A stretch of DNA of 46,960 nt from a virus, in the IMG/VR virus record IMGVR_UViG_3300035162_004045, positions 1 to 46,960 of that record. One strand, given 5' to 3'. The notes beneath the pieces are model-generated. The model worked only from the letters and a program-made list of their open reading frames with translations, was not told the DNA's origin and searched no databases. Positions 1 through 8,582 of the stretch are shown piece by piece. The first letter of the stretch is position 1. Every line of letters starts with the position of its first letter. The position numbers and the translations under genes are program-made.

Positions 1-1047
1 AAGGACAAAGAAGTTCAATTTGCTCAGATTTATGCAAATGGCAAGTCATTAGAGGAGGCTTGTCCGGAAGAATTTAAAAAAGAGTTGGCAGACTCAAATA
101 AAAAATTCTTAGCATGTATCAAAAGCTTTGAGACTTCAAAGATTGATCCGAGAGAGCATTGTATCTTTGATATGATACCTTATAGATTTCTAATGCAGTT
201 TTGTGAAATAAGAGATAAGGTTACAAAACATGTTTTTGAGAACTATGAAAAGCCAAGAAATTATGAGCTTCTCAGTGAATCCTACAAGCTTTTGCATAAA
301 ATAAAATATCAGCAGTTAAATTTAAATTCTGATGGCTGTCGCGACCTTCAATTATCTTCAAAAAGCCGAAAAAAGGTCGCAGACCTTATCCAGCGTCGAT
401 ATGTGTCCTACAACCTGTTTGGAACAGCCACAGGACGCCTCACAACACATCCAAAAAGCTTTCCAATACTGACGGTGCGCAAAGACTTTCGGAGTCTCTT
501 AAAGCCTAATAACGACTGGTTCTTGCAGTTGGATTATAACAGCGCCGATGTAAGAACTTTTATTAATTTGGCTGGTCAACCGCAGCCAGATGGCGATGTG
601 CATGAATGGAATGCAAAAAATCTTTTCAATGGCAAATATACAAGAGAAGAGGCAAAGGTTAAATTTTTTGCTTGGCTGTTTAATCCTGACTCAAATTTGG
701 TCGAGAGCAGAAAATATAATCGTAAAACTGTTCTTGATAAATGGTATCAAAACGGAGAGATATTCAGCCCTTACAAAAGAAAAATAAAGGTGGAAGAAAG
801 AAAAGCTTTAAGCTATTTAGTACAGAGCACGACAAACGATAGGATTTTGGATAGGGCGATAGAAATTGATGCCCTCTTGGAAGGAAGAAAGTCATATATT
901 GCGTTTTTCATTCACGATGAGGTCGCGATAGACTTTGCGCAAGAGGATAAAGATTTACTACCAAAAATAAAAGAAATCTTTGAATATGGCGGATTTAAGT
1001 CAAATATCAGTGTTGGTCGCGACTACTTTAATTTAAGAGAACTTTAG
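1..1047 (+). CDS. DNA polymerase, family A (3' part; start lies before the window)
   Basis: The frame is open from base 1, so the gene begins upstream and 348 C-terminal residues are visible. They hold the polymerase fingers and palm: a GTATGRL segment followed by motif A (LDYNSADVRTF, near base 530), an O-helix-like motif B (REEAKVKFFAWLF, near 640-690) and motif C (HDEVAIDF, near 913-936). These are hallmarks of Pol I-type polymerases, and both catalytic Asp residues are present. Any exonuclease domain would lie outside the window. The gene probably acts in phage DNA synthesis together with the helicase, SSB and 5' nuclease downstream. A separate family C polymerase is encoded at 21220. The stop is one base before the start of the pentapeptide array. 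Confidence 0.85.
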   Translation, partial: KDKEVQFAQIYANGKSLEEACPEEFKKELADSNKKFLACIKSFETSKIDPREHCIFDMIPYRFLMQFCEIRDKVTKHVFENYEKPRNYELLSESYKLLHKIKYQQLNLNSDGCRDLQLSSKSRKKVADLIQRRYVSYNLFGTATGRLTTHPKSFPILTVRKDFRSLLKPNNDWFLQLDYNSADVRTFINLAGQPQPDGDVHEWNAKNLFNGKYTREEAKVKFFAWLFNPDSNLVESRKYNRKTVLDKWYQNGEIFSPYKRKIKVEERKALSYLVQSTTNDRILDRAIEIDALLEGRKSYIAFFIHDEVAIDFAQEDKDLLPKIKEIFEYGGFKSNISVGRDYFNLREL

Positions 1048-1048
1048 A

Positions 1049-1459
1049 ATGAAACTAACAAAAACAAAACTTAAGCAGATCATTAAAGAATCGCTAGAAG
1101 ACGAATACAAAGAAAAACTTTTAACGATTTTCAAATCTGGCAATCACCAACAAGCAATTGAATTATCAAAGCAAGTTGACATGGAAGATTTTCTCGTTGG
1201 TGCCAATCTATATCACGTTGTTCTGTCAGGCGTTAATCTGGATGGCGTTAATCTAAAAGGCGCTGATCTGACCGAAGCTGATCTGACCGAAGCTGATCTG
1301 ACCGAAGCTGATCTGTCAGACACTATTCTGACCGAAGCTAATCTGTCAGACACTATTCTGACCGAAGCTAATCTGTCAGACACTATTCTGACACGCGCTA
1401 ATCTGAAAAATATTAAATATGATAAAAGCACAATTTGGCCCGAAGGATTCACACCATGA
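1049..1459 (+). CDS. Pentapeptide-repeat protein 1 of tandem array
   Basis: 136 residues. The N-terminal cap [19 protein letters not shown] is followed by a short helical segment and then about 13 pentapeptide repeats of A(D/N)Lxx type (residues about 50-120), ending in a C-terminal cap TIWPEGFTP. Such repeats fold as a right-handed quadrilateral beta-helix; some family members (Qnr, MfpA) mimic DNA and bind gyrase, but no target is evident here. At DNA level the repeats are nearly identical 15-mers, which suggests recent expansion. The stop codon overlaps the next start (ATGA), so the genes are translationally coupled. Confidence 0.8.
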   Translation: MKLTKTKLKQIIKESLEDEYKEKLLTIFKSGNHQQAIELSKQVDMEDFLVGANLYHVVLSGVNLDGVNLKGADLTEADLTEADLTEADLSDTILTEANLSDTILTEANLSDTILTRANLKNIKYDKSTIWPEGFTP

Positions 1460-2190
1460 AACTAACGAAACCAATATTAAAGCAGATCATTAAAGAATCG
1501 CTAGAAGACGAAGATATAAAAAAGAAATTAATTAATCTTTTTATAAATCATAGCCATAGAGAGCAAGCGTTTCAACTTGCAGATAGTTTAGGTATTACGA
1601 AAAGTTTTCTTGTTGGTGCTGATCTGAAAGGCGTTGATCTGGAAGGCGCTAATCTTACAGGCGCTATTCTTACAGGCGCTAATCTGACAGGCGCTAATCT
1701 GGAAGACGCTATTCTTACAGGCGCTAATCTGTATAACGTTGTTCTGGAAGACGCTAAGTTGGCACGCGCTAATCTGGCAGGCACTGATCTGAGATTAGCT
1801 AATCTGACAGGCACTGGTCTGAGAGACGCTAATCTGGAAGGCGCTGATCTGTCAGCCGCTGATCTGAGAGGCGCTAAGCTGACACACGCTGATCTGAGAG
1901 GCGCTAAGCTGGCACGCGCTAATCTGGCAGGCACTTATCTGGGAGGCACTTATCTGGCCGGCATTAATCTGAGAGGCGCTGATCTGTCAGATGCTGATCT
2001 GTCAGGCACTGATCTGGCACGCGCTGATCTGACACGCGCTGATCTGACACGCGCTGATCTGTCAGGTACTCATATGTCAGGCGCTGATCTGTCAGGCGCT
2101 AATCTGAAAGGCGCTAATCTGAAAGGCGCTCTTCTGTATAACGTTCGCGATGATGAAGACACAGTTTGGCCCGAAGGATTCACACCATGA
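1456..2190 (+). CDS. Pentapeptide-repeat protein 2 of tandem array
   Basis: 244 residues and the longest of the set. I start it at 1456, because the longer open frame upstream runs through the end of the preceding gene and only 1456 gives the conserved cap [19 protein letters not shown]. About 35 tandem A(D/N)LxG repeats follow (residues about 55-230), then the shared C-cap [10 protein letters not shown]. It is coupled to both neighbours by ATGA overlaps. Function is unknown; the fold is well supported by the repeat periodicity. It differs from its siblings mainly in repeat number. Confidence 0.8.
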   Translation: MKLTKPILKQIIKESLEDEDIKKKLINLFINHSHREQAFQLADSLGITKSFLVGADLKGVDLEGANLTGAILTGANLTGANLEDAILTGANLYNVVLEDAKLARANLAGTDLRLANLTGTGLRDANLEGADLSAADLRGAKLTHADLRGAKLARANLAGTYLGGTYLAGINLRGADLSDADLSGTDLARADLTRADLTRADLSGTHMSGADLSGANLKGANLKGALLYNVRDDEDTVWPEGFTP

Positions 2191-2681
2191 AACTAACAAA
2201 ACCAATATTAAAACAAATCATAAGAGAGTCGTTAGAAGATGAAAATAATGACATGAAAACAAAACTATTTCAACTTTATTTTAATCCCGATTACCGCCAA
2301 CAAGCGATTGAACTTGCAAACAGCCTAGGTACACCTATCGATTATAACTTTTTTGTTGGTGCTAATCTGTCAGGTGCTGATCTAGTAGGGGGTGCTAATC
2401 TGTCAGGTGTTAATCTGTCAGGTGCTAATCTGAAAGGCGCTTATCTGAAAGGCGTTTATCTAGGGGATGCTAATCTGTCAGGTGCTAATCTGTCAGGTGC
2501 TAATTTGTATGACGCTGATCTGTATGACACTAATCTGAGAGGTGCTAATCTGAGAGGCGCTGATCTGAGAAACGCTGATCTGTATGGCTCTGGTCTGATG
2601 GGCGCTGATCTGAGGGACGCTGATTTGACAAATATTAAATATGACTGGAATACAATATGGCCAAAAGGATTTACACCATGA
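2187..2681 (+). CDS. Pentapeptide-repeat protein 3 of tandem array
   Basis: 164 residues. It has the same N-cap ([18 protein letters not shown]), a variable linker of about 35 residues, about 19 pentapeptide repeats, and the C-cap [10 protein letters not shown]. One repeat near residue 70 carries an extra glycine (LVGGANL), a one-residue break in the helix register. Start 2187 is chosen by homology to its siblings and by the ATGA overlap. The role is unknown; see the first array member for the family. Confidence 0.78.
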   Translation: MKLTKPILKQIIRESLEDENNDMKTKLFQLYFNPDYRQQAIELANSLGTPIDYNFFVGANLSGADLVGGANLSGVNLSGANLKGAYLKGVYLGDANLSGANLSGANLYDADLYDTNLRGANLRGADLRNADLYGSGLMGADLRDADLTNIKYDWNTIWPKGFTP

Positions 2682-3196
2682 AACTAACGAAACCAATATT
2701 AAAGCAGATCATTAAAGAATCGATAGAAGATGAATACAAAGAAAAACTTTTAATGCTTTTCAAATCCGACAATCACCAATATGCAATTGAACTATCAAAG
2801 CAAGTTGGTGTAGATTTTCTTGTTGGCGCTAATCTGGAAGGCGCTAATCTGAGAGACGCCAATCTGAGAGGCGCTAAGCTGGGATTCGCTGATCTGTCAG
2901 GCGCTGATCTGTCAGGCGCTAATCTGAGAGACGCTAATCTGAGAGACGCCAATCTGAGAGGCGCTAAGCTGGGATTCGCTGATCTGTCAGGCGCTAATCT
3001 GAGACGCGCTGATCTGGAAGACGCTAATCTGACACGCGCTAATCTGGAAGGCGCTGATCTGTACTACGCTGATCTGGATGGCGTTAATCTAAAAGGCGCT
3101 AATCTGGAAGGCGCTAATCTGTCGAACGCTTGTCTGGCAGGCGTTCACGATGATGAAGACACAATTTGGCCTGAAGGATACGCACCATGGAGCTAA
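2678..3196 (+). CDS. Pentapeptide-repeat protein 4 of tandem array
   Basis: 172 residues, with N-cap [19 protein letters not shown] and about 23 repeats. A block of roughly eight repeats containing [16 protein letters not shown] occurs twice, a clear internal duplication at DNA level (about 2855-2920 and 2945-3000). The C-cap reads [12 protein letters not shown] because the frame runs ten bases into the next gene before stopping. It looks like the youngest-looking repeat tract in the array. Function is unknown. Confidence 0.78.
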   Translation: MKLTKPILKQIIKESIEDEYKEKLLMLFKSDNHQYAIELSKQVGVDFLVGANLEGANLRDANLRGAKLGFADLSGADLSGANLRDANLRDANLRGAKLGFADLSGANLRRADLEDANLTRANLEGADLYYADLDGVNLKGANLEGANLSNACLAGVHDDEDTIWPEGYAPWS

Positions 3197-3603
3197 CAAA
3201 AACAAAACTTAAGCAGATCATTAAAGAATCGATAGAAGATGAATACAAGCAAAAGATTAAACAATTGATGTATTCTGGTGACGAAGGACATATAGAACAA
3301 GCAGCAGCGTTATTAGATGCGTTAATGCCAGAAAACACAACATCTGTTGTAGTATATTTGGTCTATTCTAAGACTGATAGATATGGTGATGATGATGATT
3401 TGCTTCATATTCATGGTGCATATAGTTCACTTCAGAAGGCTAAGATGGCTATTTCTGGGATTACACCGTATCAGGAAAGAGATCTATTTGGTTCTATAGG
3501 AGTTCTGCCTATTATGATAGATGACTCTTTAAAAAGCCGAAACCCAGGTGGCGAATATGATTTTTTGATTGGCCATGGGGAAGATTGGGATCCTATAAAA
3601 TGA
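3187..3603 (+). CDS. Small protein with pentapeptide-family N-cap fused to a different C-terminal domain
   Basis: 138 residues. The first 20 ([20 protein letters not shown]) match the cap of the four preceding pentapeptide proteins, but there are no pentapeptide repeats. Instead residues about 55-95 read VVYLVYS...[13 protein letters not shown], resembling three other small proteins in this window (38026, 39125, 39446) that share a (V/I)Y-x-V...G(V/A)(Y/F)SS...A pattern. The cap is therefore a portable module. It overlaps the preceding gene by 10 bases. Function is unknown. Confidence 0.7.
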   Translation: MELTKTKLKQIIKESIEDEYKQKIKQLMYSGDEGHIEQAAALLDALMPENTTSVVVYLVYSKTDRYGDDDDLLHIHGAYSSLQKAKMAISGITPYQERDLFGSIGVLPIMIDDSLKSRNPGGEYDFLIGHGEDWDPIK

Positions 3604-3630
3604 GACTAACTGAAATAAAAGAGGTATAAA

Positions 3631-4470
3631 TTGATATCAGTTGTTGGTTTAGGTAATGCCGCTTCAAGCATTGCTGAATTATTTAGTTCAACGCCGGAAT
3701 ACAATGTATATCGGCTAGCCTCTAAGATCAAAAGAGGCAAAAATAAAAAAGTATTAAAAGATTTCAGAGATCCAGAAGAATACGAAAAAAATGTTCCAAA
3801 TCTAAAAAACTTTTTTAAAGACATTGATGACGAAGTACAATTTTTTATTGTTGGCTCATCAATGAGTTCAAATTATGCGCTGGGTGTTATAGAACAGATT
3901 AGAAATAAAAACATTAATCTTTTTTATATAAAGCCTGACACAGATTTGCTGGCTGGTATACCAAAACTCGTTGAAAGAGCCGCATTTGGAGTTTTACAAG
4001 AATATGCTCGTTCTGGACTTTTTAAGTCGATGACGATTATTTCAAACGAGAACATAGAAAAAATATTAGGAAATGTTCCAATTAAAAATTATTACAAGAC
4101 TCTGAATAAAACTATATTTTCGACAGTTCATTATATGAATTATTTTGAGTATAACGAGCCAGAACTAGGAGTACAAACAAATCCATCAGAGGTTTGTCGT
4201 ATTAAGTCACTTGGAGCCTTGGATATGGAGAGCCTAGAAGAAAAATGGTTTTTTGATCTTGACAACTCGCGAGACTTATGCTATTATCTTAATATCAATA
4301 GAGGGAGATTGGAGAACGACGGAACACTTCATAAAAAATATGTAAGCATTCTTAAGAAAAAGCCAAGAAATGCTTTTCGAAATATATCATATTCGATATA
4401 TGAAACTGAATTAGAAAATGACTTTGGGTTCTGCGTTGCCCACACAAACGCAATACAAGAAAACACTTGA
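3631..4470 (+). CDS. Divergent tubulin/FtsZ-like protein (tentative)
   Basis: 279 residues, TTG start preceded by an AGAGG ribosome site. The N-terminus MISVVGLGNAASSIAELF looks like the first nucleotide-binding loop of FtsZ/PhuZ. Residues about 72-120 (FFIVGSSMSSNYALGVIEQI, then LFYIKPD) match the position of the tubulin signature loop and following strand, but the glycine-rich GGGTGSG is replaced by GSSMSSN. The stretch ERAAFGVLQEYARSG...MTIISNENI fits the next helix-strand of the fold. If the assignment is right, GTP binding may be lost or altered. Other explanations, such as another Rossmann-like protein, remain possible. It lies just before the SSB gene. Confidence 0.45.
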   Translation: MISVVGLGNAASSIAELFSSTPEYNVYRLASKIKRGKNKKVLKDFRDPEEYEKNVPNLKNFFKDIDDEVQFFIVGSSMSSNYALGVIEQIRNKNINLFYIKPDTDLLAGIPKLVERAAFGVLQEYARSGLFKSMTIISNENIEKILGNVPIKNYYKTLNKTIFSTVHYMNYFEYNEPELGVQTNPSEVCRIKSLGALDMESLEEKWFFDLDNSRDLCYYLNINRGRLENDGTLHKKYVSILKKKPRNAFRNISYSIYETELENDFGFCVAHTNAIQENT

Positions 4471-4495
4471 CATGGTAGAATAAGTGTGATATTAT
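4467..4495 (+). promoter_or_regulatory. Sigma-70-type promoter for the SSB gene
   Basis: TTGACA at 4467-4472 and TATTAT at 4490-4495, separated by 17 bp. It lies over the last codons of the preceding gene and about 50 bp before the SSB start. Confidence 0.75.
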
Positions 4496-4546
4496 AGATA
4501 TCAAGGATCGCTTGATATACTTTACCCAACTAACAGGAGAATTAAA

Positions 4547-5320
4547 ATGGGAATTAACATGGAACTGATGCGCAAGAAGCTGGCGCGTCTTCGTAATAAC
4601 GGAAAGGATGATTCGAGTACCTCTGTCTGGTTTAAGCCGGATGAGGGCGATACCACAATCCGTATTGTGCCGGCACCGGATGAAGATCCTCTAAAGGAGA
4701 TGTTCTTTCATTATAATGTCGGAAATCATAAGGGGGGAGTGCTGTGCGCAAAGCGTAACTTTGGAGATCGATGCCCGATTTGTGACTTTGCTAGCTCGCT
4801 TTGGCGGGATGGAGTCGATAGCAACGATGATGAAACAAAGAATCTCGCAAAGAGCCTTTTTGTCCGCACTCGCTACTTTTCACCGATTATTGTGCGAGGG
4901 AAGGAGTCAGAGGGTATTAAGGTCTATGGATATGGAAAGAAAGCATATGAGCAGTTTTTGGGCTATATTCTAGACCCGGATTATGGAGATATCACTGATG
5001 CCGACACTGGAACAGATATTAAGTTGACTTACACCAAGCCAAACAAGCCGGGTGCATTCCCACAGACCACTCTCAAAATGAGTCGAAATACTACAAGCCT
5101 TAATGAGAATCCGGATGAAGTCCATGCAATTCTGAATACGATGCCGGATTTCACTAAGCTTTGGGAGCGCAAGTCTCCTGAAGAGATTGATGCGATTCTT
5201 GATGAACAGATGGGAAGTGATAACAATGCCGGCAAGCAGTCGCGGGAGACTGAGCGTTATGGCAGTACCGGAAATAGTATTGACAAAGCATACGATGAAC
5301 TTAAGGACGTTCCGTTCTAG
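4547..5320 (+). CDS. Single-stranded DNA-binding protein, T4 gp32-like
   Basis: 257 residues with an AGGAG ribosome site. The basic N-terminus (MELMRKKLARLRNN) resembles the cooperativity segment of gp32. Zinc ligands are visible as HYNVGNHKGGVLC...CPIC (residues about 55-80), the H/C-C-C pattern of the gp32 core. The C-terminus is acidic and ends in DVPF, like the protein-interaction tip (DIPF) of bacterial SSB. It should coat ssDNA and recruit the polymerase, helicase and recombinase encoded around it. It has its own promoter, fitting a product needed in quantity. Confidence 0.85.
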   Translation: MGINMELMRKKLARLRNNGKDDSSTSVWFKPDEGDTTIRIVPAPDEDPLKEMFFHYNVGNHKGGVLCAKRNFGDRCPICDFASSLWRDGVDSNDDETKNLAKSLFVRTRYFSPIIVRGKESEGIKVYGYGKKAYEQFLGYILDPDYGDITDADTGTDIKLTYTKPNKPGAFPQTTLKMSRNTTSLNENPDEVHAILNTMPDFTKLWERKSPEEIDAILDEQMGSDNNAGKQSRETERYGSTGNSIDKAYDELKDVPF

Positions 5321-5327
5321 TCTTTAT

Positions 5328-5375
5328 ACCTGTGCTATCAGGTGAAAAGGTGGTAACCTCTTTAAAAACTTTTTC
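5328..5375 (+). terminator. Possible weak terminator after the SSB gene
   Basis: A 5-bp hairpin (ACCTG/CAGGT, 5328-5343) is followed by an imperfect hairpin AAAGGT/ACCTCTTT and a run of five T at about 5370. Stems are short, so this is only suggestive. Confidence 0.3.
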
Positions 5376-5383
5376 ATAGCGAC

Positions 5384-5410
5384 CCGCTGGCACACCGGTT
5401 AAAGTGTGCC
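5384..5410 (+). repeat. GGCACAC hairpin repeat, copy 1
   Basis: Arms GGCACAC and GTGTGCC enclose the loop CGGTTAAA, preceded by CCGCT. The same 27 bases recur four more times in the tRNA region (41798, 42113, 42369, 43956), with two diverged copies at 41030 and 41662. Here it precedes a tRNA-like element by 5 nt. Confidence 0.8.
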
Positions 5411-5415
5411 CTTCT

Positions 5416-5477
5416 GTTTTTGTGTGTTTTAGGCTTAATATAGGCATATATTATGGGTTCGAATCCCAGCAAAAACA
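5416..5477 (+). ncRNA. tRNA-like mini-RNA lacking a normal D or anticodon arm
   Basis: A perfect 7-bp acceptor-like stem (GTTTTTG 5416-5422 with CAAAAAC 5470-5476) encloses a perfect 7-bp hairpin (TAATATA/TATATTA, loop GGCA, 5436-5453) and a canonical T-arm (TGGG-TTCGAAT-CCCA, 5454-5468). Total length is about 62 nt instead of 73-76. No recognisable anticodon loop exists. It follows the GGCACAC hairpin by 5 nt, as several true tRNAs do. It could be a decayed tRNA, but the intact stems argue for retained structure. Confidence 0.45.
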
Positions 5478-5507
5478 ATTCAATAGATAACACAAGGGGC
5501 TACTTGT

Positions 5508-6440
5508 ATGAAACCTTTATTTATGTGGGCCGGCGGTAAGAACAAGATGCTCAAAAAGTATCAAGCGGTTGGTGCATTGCCAGAAAAATATAATCGTTAC
5601 TTAGAACCATTTATGGGTGGTGGAGCGATGTTTATTTGGGCATATAACAAGAACCCAGAGGCAGAATTCTATATAAATGATCTTAACTCTGGAATCATGT
5701 CTATATATGAGGCAATCAAAAATGACATTAAAGATTTCACTTTTTATATGGATGAGATGTCAAATCTTTATTTGCCCTTGCCGAAAGGCGATACAGACAA
5801 AGAAATAGAAAAAGATTTAGAAAAAGACTGGAAAAAGCTTTTTGAAGTACGACCATGCCGCAGATATTTTTATTATAGATTGAGAAACTTACATGCCTTC
5901 GAATATCAAGGGTGGTGTAAAACGAGAGAAGCTGCTGTTCTTTATTTTCTTATGAAAACGGGCTTCAACGGTATTTGGCAAGAAAATAAAAATACAAATG
6001 GCAGGTTCGGTACACCATCCGGACTTCTAAATCATAAAACAAAAGTTTATGATAAAGAAAATGTTATAGAATGGCATAAAGCCCTTCAAAACAGCACATT
6101 AATGTCTGGAGATTTTGCAGAAACGCAAGAATACGTTACAGAGGATTCTTATGTCTTTCTAGATCCTCCATATCGAGGTTGTTTTACACAATACGGTGTG
6201 GATTTTGATGATAAGATTCAGCAATCAGTAATTGATTATTTAAACCAAGCCACTTCTAAAGGGGCATATGTAACCATGTCAAATCGAGATATCAATGATG
6301 GGTTTTTTGAAGGCAGAACGGGAAGCAATAAACTGTTATACTTTGATGTAACATATACCGCTGGCCGTAGAAAGAAAAATGAAGACGGCACTCATAGTGC
6401 TAAAAAAGCAAGAGAAATACTAATGATAGGAGTTGAATAA
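5508..6440 (+). CDS. dam: DNA adenine-N6 methyltransferase, D12 (Dam) class
   Basis: 310 residues. The N-terminal FMWAGGKNKML and motif I (EPFMGGGAMF, residues about 33-42) form the SAM site, FINDLN-type sequence (YINDLNSG) follows, and the catalytic DPPY lies near residue 218 (VFLDPPYRG). These mark it as a GATC-type Dam relative that transfers methyl from SAM to adenine N6, probably protecting phage DNA from restriction or marking it. It lies between the SSB and recombinase genes, with its stop two bases before the next start. Start 5508 has an AAGGGG ribosome site. Confidence 0.9.
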   Translation: MKPLFMWAGGKNKMLKKYQAVGALPEKYNRYLEPFMGGGAMFIWAYNKNPEAEFYINDLNSGIMSIYEAIKNDIKDFTFYMDEMSNLYLPLPKGDTDKEIEKDLEKDWKKLFEVRPCRRYFYYRLRNLHAFEYQGWCKTREAAVLYFLMKTGFNGIWQENKNTNGRFGTPSGLLNHKTKVYDKENVIEWHKALQNSTLMSGDFAETQEYVTEDSYVFLDPPYRGCFTQYGVDFDDKIQQSVIDYLNQATSKGAYVTMSNRDINDGFFEGRTGSNKLLYFDVTYTAGRRKKNEDGTHSAKKAREILMIGVE

Positions 6441-6442
6441 AT

Positions 6443-7573
6443 ATGGCAAAGAAAACAAAACAAAAGGTTAAAAACGGCAGAGTATCGATGCAAGACCTTA
6501 TGGGTCTAGTCAACAAGAAAGCCGGAAGAAATGTAGCACATGATTTAACTGAAGAAAATCCAACTGAAGTAAAACAATGGATTCCAACCGGTTCTCGATG
6601 GCTTGATTCTATTATTTGTCGTGGCAAACCGGCTGGTATACCAGTTGGTAAAATATCTGAAATTGCTGGCCTAGAGGCAACTGGCAAGTCATACATGGCT
6701 TGTCAAGTCGCTGCTAACGCCCAAAAGATGGGCATGATAGTAATCTATTTTGATTCAGAATCGGCTATTGATCCGTCCTTTCTAGAAAGAGCCGGTTGCG
6801 ATTTATCACGCTTAATGTATGTTCAAGCATCTTCAGTAGAGTTTGTATTGGAGACTGTAGAAGAACTGCTTAGTGCCAGTAGCGATCAACTATTGTTTAT
6901 TTGGGATAGTTTGGCTTTAACGCCGGCTATATCTGATATCGAGGGGGATTTTAATCCAACTTCCTCGATGGCAGTAAAAGCAAGAATTCTCGCGAAGGGC
7001 ATGAGTAAGTTGGTCATACCAATAGCCGACAAGAAAGCTACTTTTCTTGTGCTAAATCAACTTAAAGCCAATATTACAACTGGCCCTATGGCTAGAATTA
7101 CGGCTATGACGACACCATACGTCACACCCGGCGGCAAAGCGATGCAATATTCTTATTCTCTGAGAATCTGGTTAACTGGTAGAAAAGCAAAATCAGCCTT
7201 TGTTGAGGATGATAAAGGATTCCGCATTGGATCAGAAGTTAAGTGTAAGCTTGAAAAGTCTCGATTCGGAACAGCCGGTAGATATTGTAATTTTAGAATT
7301 CTATGGGGAACACAGCAAATTGGAATTAGAGATGAAGAAAGCTGGTTTGATGCTATAAAGAAATCTAAATATATGAAGGTCGCTGGTTCATGGTATACTT
7401 TAGAGATGCCAAGCGGGTATACAAAGAAATTCCAGCCGTCGCGATGGACTAAGATGATTGAGGAAGATGATGAATTTAAAAAGAATATTATTGAACTCAT
7501 AGAAATTGAAGTTGTACAGAAATTTGACAAGCGAGAAGAAGAAGCAAATAGCTTTTACGAAAACGAAGAATAA
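6443..7573 (+). CDS. uvsX: RecA/UvsX-type recombinase
   Basis: 376 residues. Walker A is GLEATGKS (residues about 74-81), the Walker B segment is LLFIWDSLA, and the RecA-like LVLNQLKANI and TPGGKAMQYS segments follow. This ATPase forms filaments on ssDNA and drives strand exchange for recombination-dependent replication and repair. The C-terminus is strongly acidic and ends YENEE. It follows Dam by two bases with an AGGAG ribosome site. The closing codons GAAAACGAAGAATAA resemble the linker element of the 16-19 kb cassette, perhaps by chance. Confidence 0.9.
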   Translation: MAKKTKQKVKNGRVSMQDLMGLVNKKAGRNVAHDLTEENPTEVKQWIPTGSRWLDSIICRGKPAGIPVGKISEIAGLEATGKSYMACQVAANAQKMGMIVIYFDSESAIDPSFLERAGCDLSRLMYVQASSVEFVLETVEELLSASSDQLLFIWDSLALTPAISDIEGDFNPTSSMAVKARILAKGMSKLVIPIADKKATFLVLNQLKANITTGPMARITAMTTPYVTPGGKAMQYSYSLRIWLTGRKAKSAFVEDDKGFRIGSEVKCKLEKSRFGTAGRYCNFRILWGTQQIGIRDEESWFDAIKKSKYMKVAGSWYTLEMPSGYTKKFQPSRWTKMIEEDDEFKKNIIELIEIEVVQKFDKREEEANSFYENEE

Positions 7574-7585
7574 GATCTAAAGATC

Positions 7586-7614
7586 TTGACATATTCCTCC
7601 TGTGCTGATATACT
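7586..7614 (+). promoter_or_regulatory. Sigma-70-type promoter for the UV endonuclease gene
   Basis: TTGACA 7586-7591 and TATACT 7609-7614, with a 17-bp spacer. An AGGAGG ribosome site follows at 7628-7633. Confidence 0.75.
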
Positions 7615-7638
7615 TGATATATCAATCAGGAGGTTTTT

Positions 7639-8580
7639 GTGTTGAAAGAAAGAAACAGAGTTTATGGCTATGCATGCATCAACATGGGCTTCTCTAACCG
7701 TCCGAAGTCAAAGCGGATTACTACGAACCGAACTATGATTCGTAGAACTTTTGACGAAAAAGGCATTATGTATGCCTCAGAACTAGCGCTTCAGAATGTA
7801 AAAGATCTTAACACGATCTTGGATTGGAACTTAGAAAATGATATTTTCTTTTACCGTCTTTCGTCTAACATTCTTCCATGGGCTAGTGAATATAAATTGA
7901 CAGATATGCCATTGTACGGACAGATTAAATATTTTGCGCGCAAGGCTGGAGAATTTGCAGAAAAGTATCATATTCGGCTAACCAGCCATCCGGGTCCATT
8001 CAATAAGCTAGCTTCTCCAAAGGAGCGCGTATTTGATTTGACAAGAAAAGACTTGACAGTTCATGGCGAACTATTTGATCTAATCGGTCTTCCCCGTAGC
8101 CCTTATGCAAAACTAAATATTCATGTCGGCGCTGCATACAACGACAAACCTTTCGCTCTTGACAATTTTTGTCGCAACTTTGAGCGCTTGCCGGATTCAG
8201 TAAAAACAAGGTTAACAGTAGAAAATGACGATAAACAATCACTATACTCGACCAAAGAACTATACGATGGTGTATACAAGCGCATTGGTATTCCTATTGT
8301 TTTTGATTATCACCATCATCGGCTTCATCCTGGTGGTTTGACCGAGAAAGAAGCCTTAGAACTTGCCATTTCAACATGGCCAAAAGGAATTACTCCGGTA
8401 GTTCATTACGCTGAATCTCGCTGCGAAGAACACAATAACTACAAAATCAAACCACAAGCTCATTCTGACCGCATTATTCACCCATTTGAAGATTACGGTC
8501 ACAAGATTCACGTGATGATTGAGGCAAAACACAAAGAAGTTGCGCTAATCGAATACAGAAAACTACACGACAAGGACTAA
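7639..8580 (+). CDS. uvsE: UV-damage endonuclease (UvdE family)
   Basis: 313 residues with a GTG start five bases after AGGAGG; a TTG one codon later is an alternative. The fold is a TIM barrel of the AP endonuclease 2 type, with metal-ligand segments RLTSHPGP, LNIHVGAAY, LTVENDD, IPIVFDYHHHRLHPG and PVVHYAESR in the usual UvdE order. It nicks DNA 5' of UV photoproducts, starting alternative excision repair. Having its own promoter and a place next to uvsX suggests a repair module. Such enzymes are common in Bacillus and some marine bacteria. Confidence 0.88.
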   Translation: MLKERNRVYGYACINMGFSNRPKSKRITTNRTMIRRTFDEKGIMYASELALQNVKDLNTILDWNLENDIFFYRLSSNILPWASEYKLTDMPLYGQIKYFARKAGEFAEKYHIRLTSHPGPFNKLASPKERVFDLTRKDLTVHGELFDLIGLPRSPYAKLNIHVGAAYNDKPFALDNFCRNFERLPDSVKTRLTVENDDKQSLYSTKELYDGVYKRIGIPIVFDYHHHRLHPGGLTEKEALELAISTWPKGITPVVHYAESRCEEHNNYKIKPQAHSDRIIHPFEDYGHKIHVMIEAKHKEVALIEYRKLHDKD

Positions 8581-8582
8581 AC

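Noticed and set aside
1213-1934. Minus-strand frames opposite the pentapeptide genes (also at 45158 and 45665)
   Set aside because: Created by the 15-base repeats; they encode Arg/Ser/Val repeats without starts or ribosome sites.
1200-3130. CRISPR-like array
   Set aside because: The 15-base repeats are contiguous, in frame and lack spacers; they encode pentapeptides.
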